Source: Haliclystus octoradiatus
Lineage: Eukaryota; Cnidaria; Staurozoa; Stauromedusae; Haliclystidae
Assembly (NCBI GenBank): GCA_916610825.1
Contig: OU744449.1
Span: forward strand, 12,469,520 to 12,533,519
Direction: 5' to 3'
DNA length: 64,000 nt
Within the stretch, counting starts at the first letter, position 1, and every line of letters starts with the position of its first letter. The notes beneath the pieces are model-generated. The model was not told the origin of the DNA. It was given only the letters and a program-made list of their open reading frames with translations, and did not search any database. Both the position numbers and the translations under genes were made by a program. Shown one piece after another: positions 62,774 to 64,000 of this stretch.

Positions 62774-63711
62774 ATTAAGGTCCTCTTTGGTAGAATTAAA
62801 AAGTGAAAGCTTGGATACTTTGAGTGGACGTCAAATCAAAGCAGTGCAAATGAAATTCGTCAAGTTGGATTCCACGCTAGAAAAATCTACAAATCTATAG
62901 CGTAAGGTTGCTAAGCTGCCAATATGATGCCAAATCTGTATCATTCATGGGAATCATTGAAAATCATGCTTATTAATCATGGTATTAGTACTACGTAAAG
63001 GAAAGATACTATCTGATCTTCCAAAGAAAAGCATGCTAGCAAACCAAGACACTTCAAGACAAAATAAGACAAAATAGGGTTAAAAAAATATTTTTCGATA
63101 ATTAAATATTATTACTGTTGTTTAATTAAATTTCTATGACATTGGTTAAAAGTCTATATTAAATGATTAAATGGTATCAAAAGTCAATTGATGTACTGTA
63201 TCACGTAATTTTATTCAAATTTAAAAATGTTTCATCTTTGCGTTGCATTCCATTCTTGATTGTCCTTCAGCGGCATGGTGATCTGGACATCGCGTTACCA
63301 AAACACAAACTCGTTGTCACTGGTATGATTATTGTTCAATCAATTAATTCAAACTTCTATGTTAACTTTAGTTCCTTTCTTTCTAAATGATGCTCTGTTT
63401 GAGTCTCTGTCCGGTTGCATAACCATCTCGACAGGAGAACGACCGTATTGCGCTGTAAATCTGGATATGTAAGAGAATATATCTGTATTAAGCAGACAAC
63501 TGACACAGAAAGGAGAGACAATTGTGCGGGAGCCATCCACAATTGGCTGGTGATGGCAACACCTCTATAGTGGAGATTGATACAAAATGCTAGACATTGG
63601 TTGCTTTCTATACCGATAAACGCGAAAATATGCGTGTATGTGGTCTAGTTTCCACTGTTTTCTCATTCGGCTTTCAAGTGAGATATTTGAGTTGCGTATA
63701 TAACGAGTTAC
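62774..63711. other. Downstream region of the galactosyltransferase gene
   Basis: No gene recognised. Minus-strand ORF 63,540-63,349 reads SCLLNTDIFSYISRFTAQYG but I cannot assign it. GCGTATATAACG at 63,694-63,705 is TATA-like, close upstream of the hammerhead candidate. Confidence 0.35.
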
Positions 63712-63832
63712 ATAATAAAAGTCAGAGAATCAGACAGTCATGGAGTCGATATTGAATAGATTGCCTGATGATCGCCTCGGCGTGAAACTTCAAGTAGCAA
63801 ACATGACTGTCTGATTCTCTGACTTTTATTAT
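63712..63832 (+). ncRNA. Candidate type I hammerhead ribozyme between 31-nt inverted repeats
   Basis: Core positions on the plus strand: CTGATGA at 63,765-63,771, GAAA at 63,784-63,787, cleavage triplet GTA at 63,794-63,796. Stem I: TTGC (63,761-63,764) pairs with GCAA (63,797-63,800). It then extends, after an internal loop, into a perfect 31-bp stem (63,712-63,742 with 63,802-63,832). Stem II: CGC/GCG with a CUCG loop and a U-U mismatch at its base. Stem III: A-U, C-G, U-A closed by a UCA triloop, the miniature stem III known from metazoan and Penelope-associated hammerheads. All invariant core nucleotides are present. Self-cleavage is predicted after 63,796. Confidence 0.7.
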
Positions 63833-64000
63833 TTAAAGCTCTGCTATATTTTGCATTGAGCCCTATGTTCAATCAGTAAGACAACGTTTTACAAATAATG
63901 AGTTACATCTGTTCTCCAGTTGTGGGTAGGATGGGTTTCGATATTTTAATTTCTGTCTTACATAACAAAAACAAAATACGTTAACTCTCCTTTTCCATAT
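63833..64000. other. Right window edge, nothing recognised
   Basis: AT-rich, no ORF or repeat seen. Confidence 0.4.

Overview
The window is nuclear DNA of an invertebrate animal. Genes are split by GT-AG introns, the base composition is AT-rich, and the introns are loaded with metazoan mobile elements (Kolobok-, hAT-, Gypsy-, Penelope-, CR1/L2- and Mutator-like). I cannot name the species. Nothing bacterial (operons, ribosome binding sites, CRISPR) is present.

Layout. Positions 1-13.7 kb are a mosaic of mobile elements: a 2.2 kb inverted repeat, a broken LTR-retrotransposon gag-protease region with a likely LTR, a 3.6 kb Kolobok-like DNA transposon flanked by TTAA, a SWIM-zinc-finger element with inverted ends and tandem repeats, and two Gypsy fragments. 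From 13.7 to 46.5 kb (+) lies the 3' two thirds of a SMARCAL1 (HARP) annealing-helicase gene in 15 recognisable exons. Its upstream exons were not found. One 19 kb intron holds a 4.5 kb hAT element with a perfect 8-bp target duplication, itself interrupted by a LINE and a Penelope element. The same intron holds a 252-bp satellite built on the 3' end of a HECT-like gene, an Ulp1-type protease remnant, a LINE, a Gypsy pol remnant and a Mutator-like transposase remnant. The last intron is almost entirely a 129-bp satellite (41.65-46.07 kb).

Convergent to SMARCAL1, 540 bp away stop to stop, is a complete three-KH-domain poly(C)-binding-protein (PCBP/hnRNP E) gene on the minus strand (58,034 to 47,025). 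It has 16 small coding exons, including 21- and 24-bp microexons, and encodes 314 aa. Its introns carry an apparently older form of the satellite seen in SMARCAL1 and a MITE with a 9-bp target duplication. Head to head with it, 2.1 kb away, a two-exon GT31-type beta-1,3-galactosyltransferase gene (+, 60,121-62,773, 452 aa) is complete.

The most unusual item is at the right edge (63,712-63,832): a sequence that folds as a type I hammerhead ribozyme with complete core nucleotides, set between perfect 31-nt inverted repeats. Other points of note are an intact P2X7-C-terminal-domain gene inside a Kolobok-like element whose transposase has lost its catalytic core, and a satellite that amplified a coding terminus.

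The three host genes have unrelated roles (replication-fork remodelling, RNA binding, glycan synthesis). I see no functional coupling beyond shared intergenic DNA. Exon boundaries come from reading frames, splice-site dinucleotides and recalled family motifs, not from alignments.
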